Below, piece by piece: positions 63,018-64,000 of a DNA stretch of 64,000 bases; position 1 is the stretch's first letter; every line of letters begins with the position of its first letter. Origin of the DNA: Martelella radicis (GTDB lineage: Bacteria; Pseudomonadota; Alphaproteobacteria; Rhizobiales; Rhizobiaceae); the NCBI RefSeq assembly GCF_014196625.1, contig NZ_JACIDZ010000007.1, positions 62,001-126,000 of the forward strand, given 5' to 3'. The notes beneath the pieces are model-generated. The model saw nothing but the letters and a program-made list of their open reading frames with translations. It was not told the origin of the DNA and searched no databases. Both the position numbers and the translations under genes were made by a program.

Positions 63018-64000
63018 ATGACAATACCACAGACCATCGTTCACGATCATGCGGGCTTCGGCGACGCGGTGCTGGCCGTGAAGAACCTTTCCATCGACTT
63101 TCACCTGCGCCAGCACATTCTCCATGCCGTGCGCGACGTCACCTTCGACCTGCATCGCGGCAAGACGCTGGCGCTGGTCGGCGAAAGCGGCTCGGGCAAA
63201 TCGGTGACCGCACGCGCGCTCTTGAAGATCGTCGATCGCGCCGCACGCGTCACCGGCGGCACGATCGTGCTCGACACAGACGGAAAGCCGGTAGACATCC
63301 ACGACTTGCCCGACGAGGGCAAGGAAATCCGCGCCATCCGTGGCGGCCGGATATCGCTGATCTTTCAGGAGCCGATGAGTTCGCTCTCGCCCGTCCACAC
63401 GATCGGCGACCAGATCATCGAGGCGCTCAGGCTTCATCGCAACATGAGCAAGACGGAAGCGCGGGCGGAAACGATCAGCCTCCTCTCGCAGGTGGAAATC
63501 CCGAACCCGGAGGCGATGATCGACCGCTACACGTTCGAGTTTTCCGGCGGCATGCGGCAAAGGGCGATGATCGCCATGTCGCTCGCCTGCGACCCGGACA
63601 TCCTGATTGCCGACGAGCCGACCACGGCCCTCGACGTCACGACCCAGGCCGAAATCCTCGATCTGATCAAGCGCCTGCAAGTGGAGCGCGGCATGGCCAT
63701 GCTGCTGATCACCCACGACCTCGGCGTCGTTGCCGAAGTGGCCGACGAGGTAGCGGTGATGCGCTTCGGCGCGATTGTCGAACGCGGACCGGTGGACGCG
63801 ATCTTCTACGATGCCCGCCATCCCTATACGCGCCAGCTCCTGTCCTCGACCGTCCGGCTGGAAAAGCCGCGCGCCACGGACAGGACTGCGGAGGCAGGCG
63901 AAGACGATATTGTGCTTTCGGTGCGCAATCTCTCGAAAGTCTTCGGCGCGGGCGCCGGCAAGAAGGGCTTTATTCTGAAGGCCGTGGATGACGTCTCCTT
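63018..64000 (+). CDS. ABC transporter ATP-binding protein, fused DppD/DppF type (3' end outside window)
   Basis: The open frame gives 327 residues to the window end without a stop. The first ATPase has Walker [11 protein letters not shown]-loop [11 protein letters not shown], signature [16 protein letters not shown] and Walker [21 protein letters not shown]. After a linker ([12 protein letters not shown]) a second ATPase begins at [15 protein letters not shown]. This is the two-domain fused ATPase (DppD+DppF), expected to energise the permeases just upstream. GGAGGGAG precedes the ATG at 63018. Confidence 0.92.
   Translation, partial: MTIPQTIVHDHAGFGDAVLAVKNLSIDFHLRQHILHAVRDVTFDLHRGKTLALVGESGSGKSVTARALLKIVDRAARVTGGTIVLDTDGKPVDIHDLPDEGKEIRAIRGGRISLIFQEPMSSLSPVHTIGDQIIEALRLHRNMSKTEARAETISLLSQVEIPNPEAMIDRYTFEFSGGMRQRAMIAMSLACDPDILIADEPTTALDVTTQAEILDLIKRLQVERGMAMLLITHDLGVVAEVADEVAVMRFGAIVERGPVDAIFYDARHPYTRQLLSSTVRLEKPRATDRTAEAGEDDIVLSVRNLSKVFGAGAGKKGFILKAVDDVS

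Noticed and set aside
61497-63821. A 774-codon open frame on the minus strand
   Set aside because: It is opposite the ABC permease and ATPase genes and has no family motif.
1-64000. tRNA or rRNA genes, CRISPR arrays, insertion sequences, phage genes
   Set aside because: I looked for T-loop and acceptor patterns, spaced repeats, transposase motifs and terminal inverted repeats by eye and saw none. A dedicated scan could still find a missed tRNA.

Overview
The window is a GC-rich alphaproteobacterial chromosome or megaplasmid segment. The best guess is Hyphomicrobiales, near Rhizobiaceae or Martelella. This rests on a SAM-II riboswitch upstream of an O-succinylhomoserine sulfhydrylase gene, homospermidine synthase, a long two-repeat dCTP deaminase, an FMN-binding glutamate synthase-like protein, and a very high density of solute-binding-protein transporters. 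The genus is an inference. I saw no rRNA, tRNA, CRISPR array or insertion sequence.

Layout. (1) 1-8.6 kb is mostly housekeeping: the homospermidine synthase C-terminus, dcd, SAM-II/metZ, apaG, an APC permease, an FMN glutamate synthase-like protein, a YrhK-domain membrane protein and a small lipoprotein. (2) 8.7-20.6 kb is a carbohydrate locus. A leftward run carries a GntR regulator, an esterase, a binding protein, two permeases, an epimerase-like TIM barrel, a Gfo/Idh/MocA dehydrogenase, RidA, transketolase and finally aldose 1-epimerase. The transporter ATPase is divergent, and a perfect 20-bp palindrome lies between it and the GntR gene. (3) 20.9-32.9 kb is a sulfatase locus: an anaerobic-type sulfatase maturase, two outer-membrane proteins (one frameshifted in a 7-base C run), a Tat-exported sulfatase with a serine at the formylglycine position, and a divergent operon of sugar ABC transporter, cytoplasmic cysteine-type sulfatase and LacI regulator. 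A strikingly AT-rich divergent promoter region separates the two sulfatase units. I read the locus as uptake and desulfation of a sulfated carbohydrate. (4) 33-38.8 kb holds a Tat-exported class-C-like serine hydrolase, a LuxR-type regulator, a 3-hydroxyisobutyrate-dehydrogenase-like enzyme, a GlcG/HbpS protein and an IclR regulator, with two gene-poor stretches. (5) 38.9-51.0 kb is a catabolic island: metal-dependent amidohydrolase-like protein, FAH-family enzyme, quinone oxidoreductase-like protein, two MaoC hydratases, acyl-CoA ligase, SDR, aldehyde dehydrogenase, a SnoaL-like protein and a TAXI-TRAP transporter. (6) 51.3-55.3 kb carries a tripartite tricarboxylate transporter (TctABC) and an alpha/beta-hydrolase-fold protein without its nucleophile serine. 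(7) 55.5-64 kb has a LacI regulator divergent from a peptide/oligosaccharide-type ABC operon that contains a putative glycosidase with a beta-galactosidase trimerisation domain; the ATPase gene runs off the window end.

A recurring feature is that all three ABC operons carry a strong GC-rich hairpin just after the binding-protein gene and before the next gene, as expected for stabilising the binding-protein mRNA relative to downstream genes.
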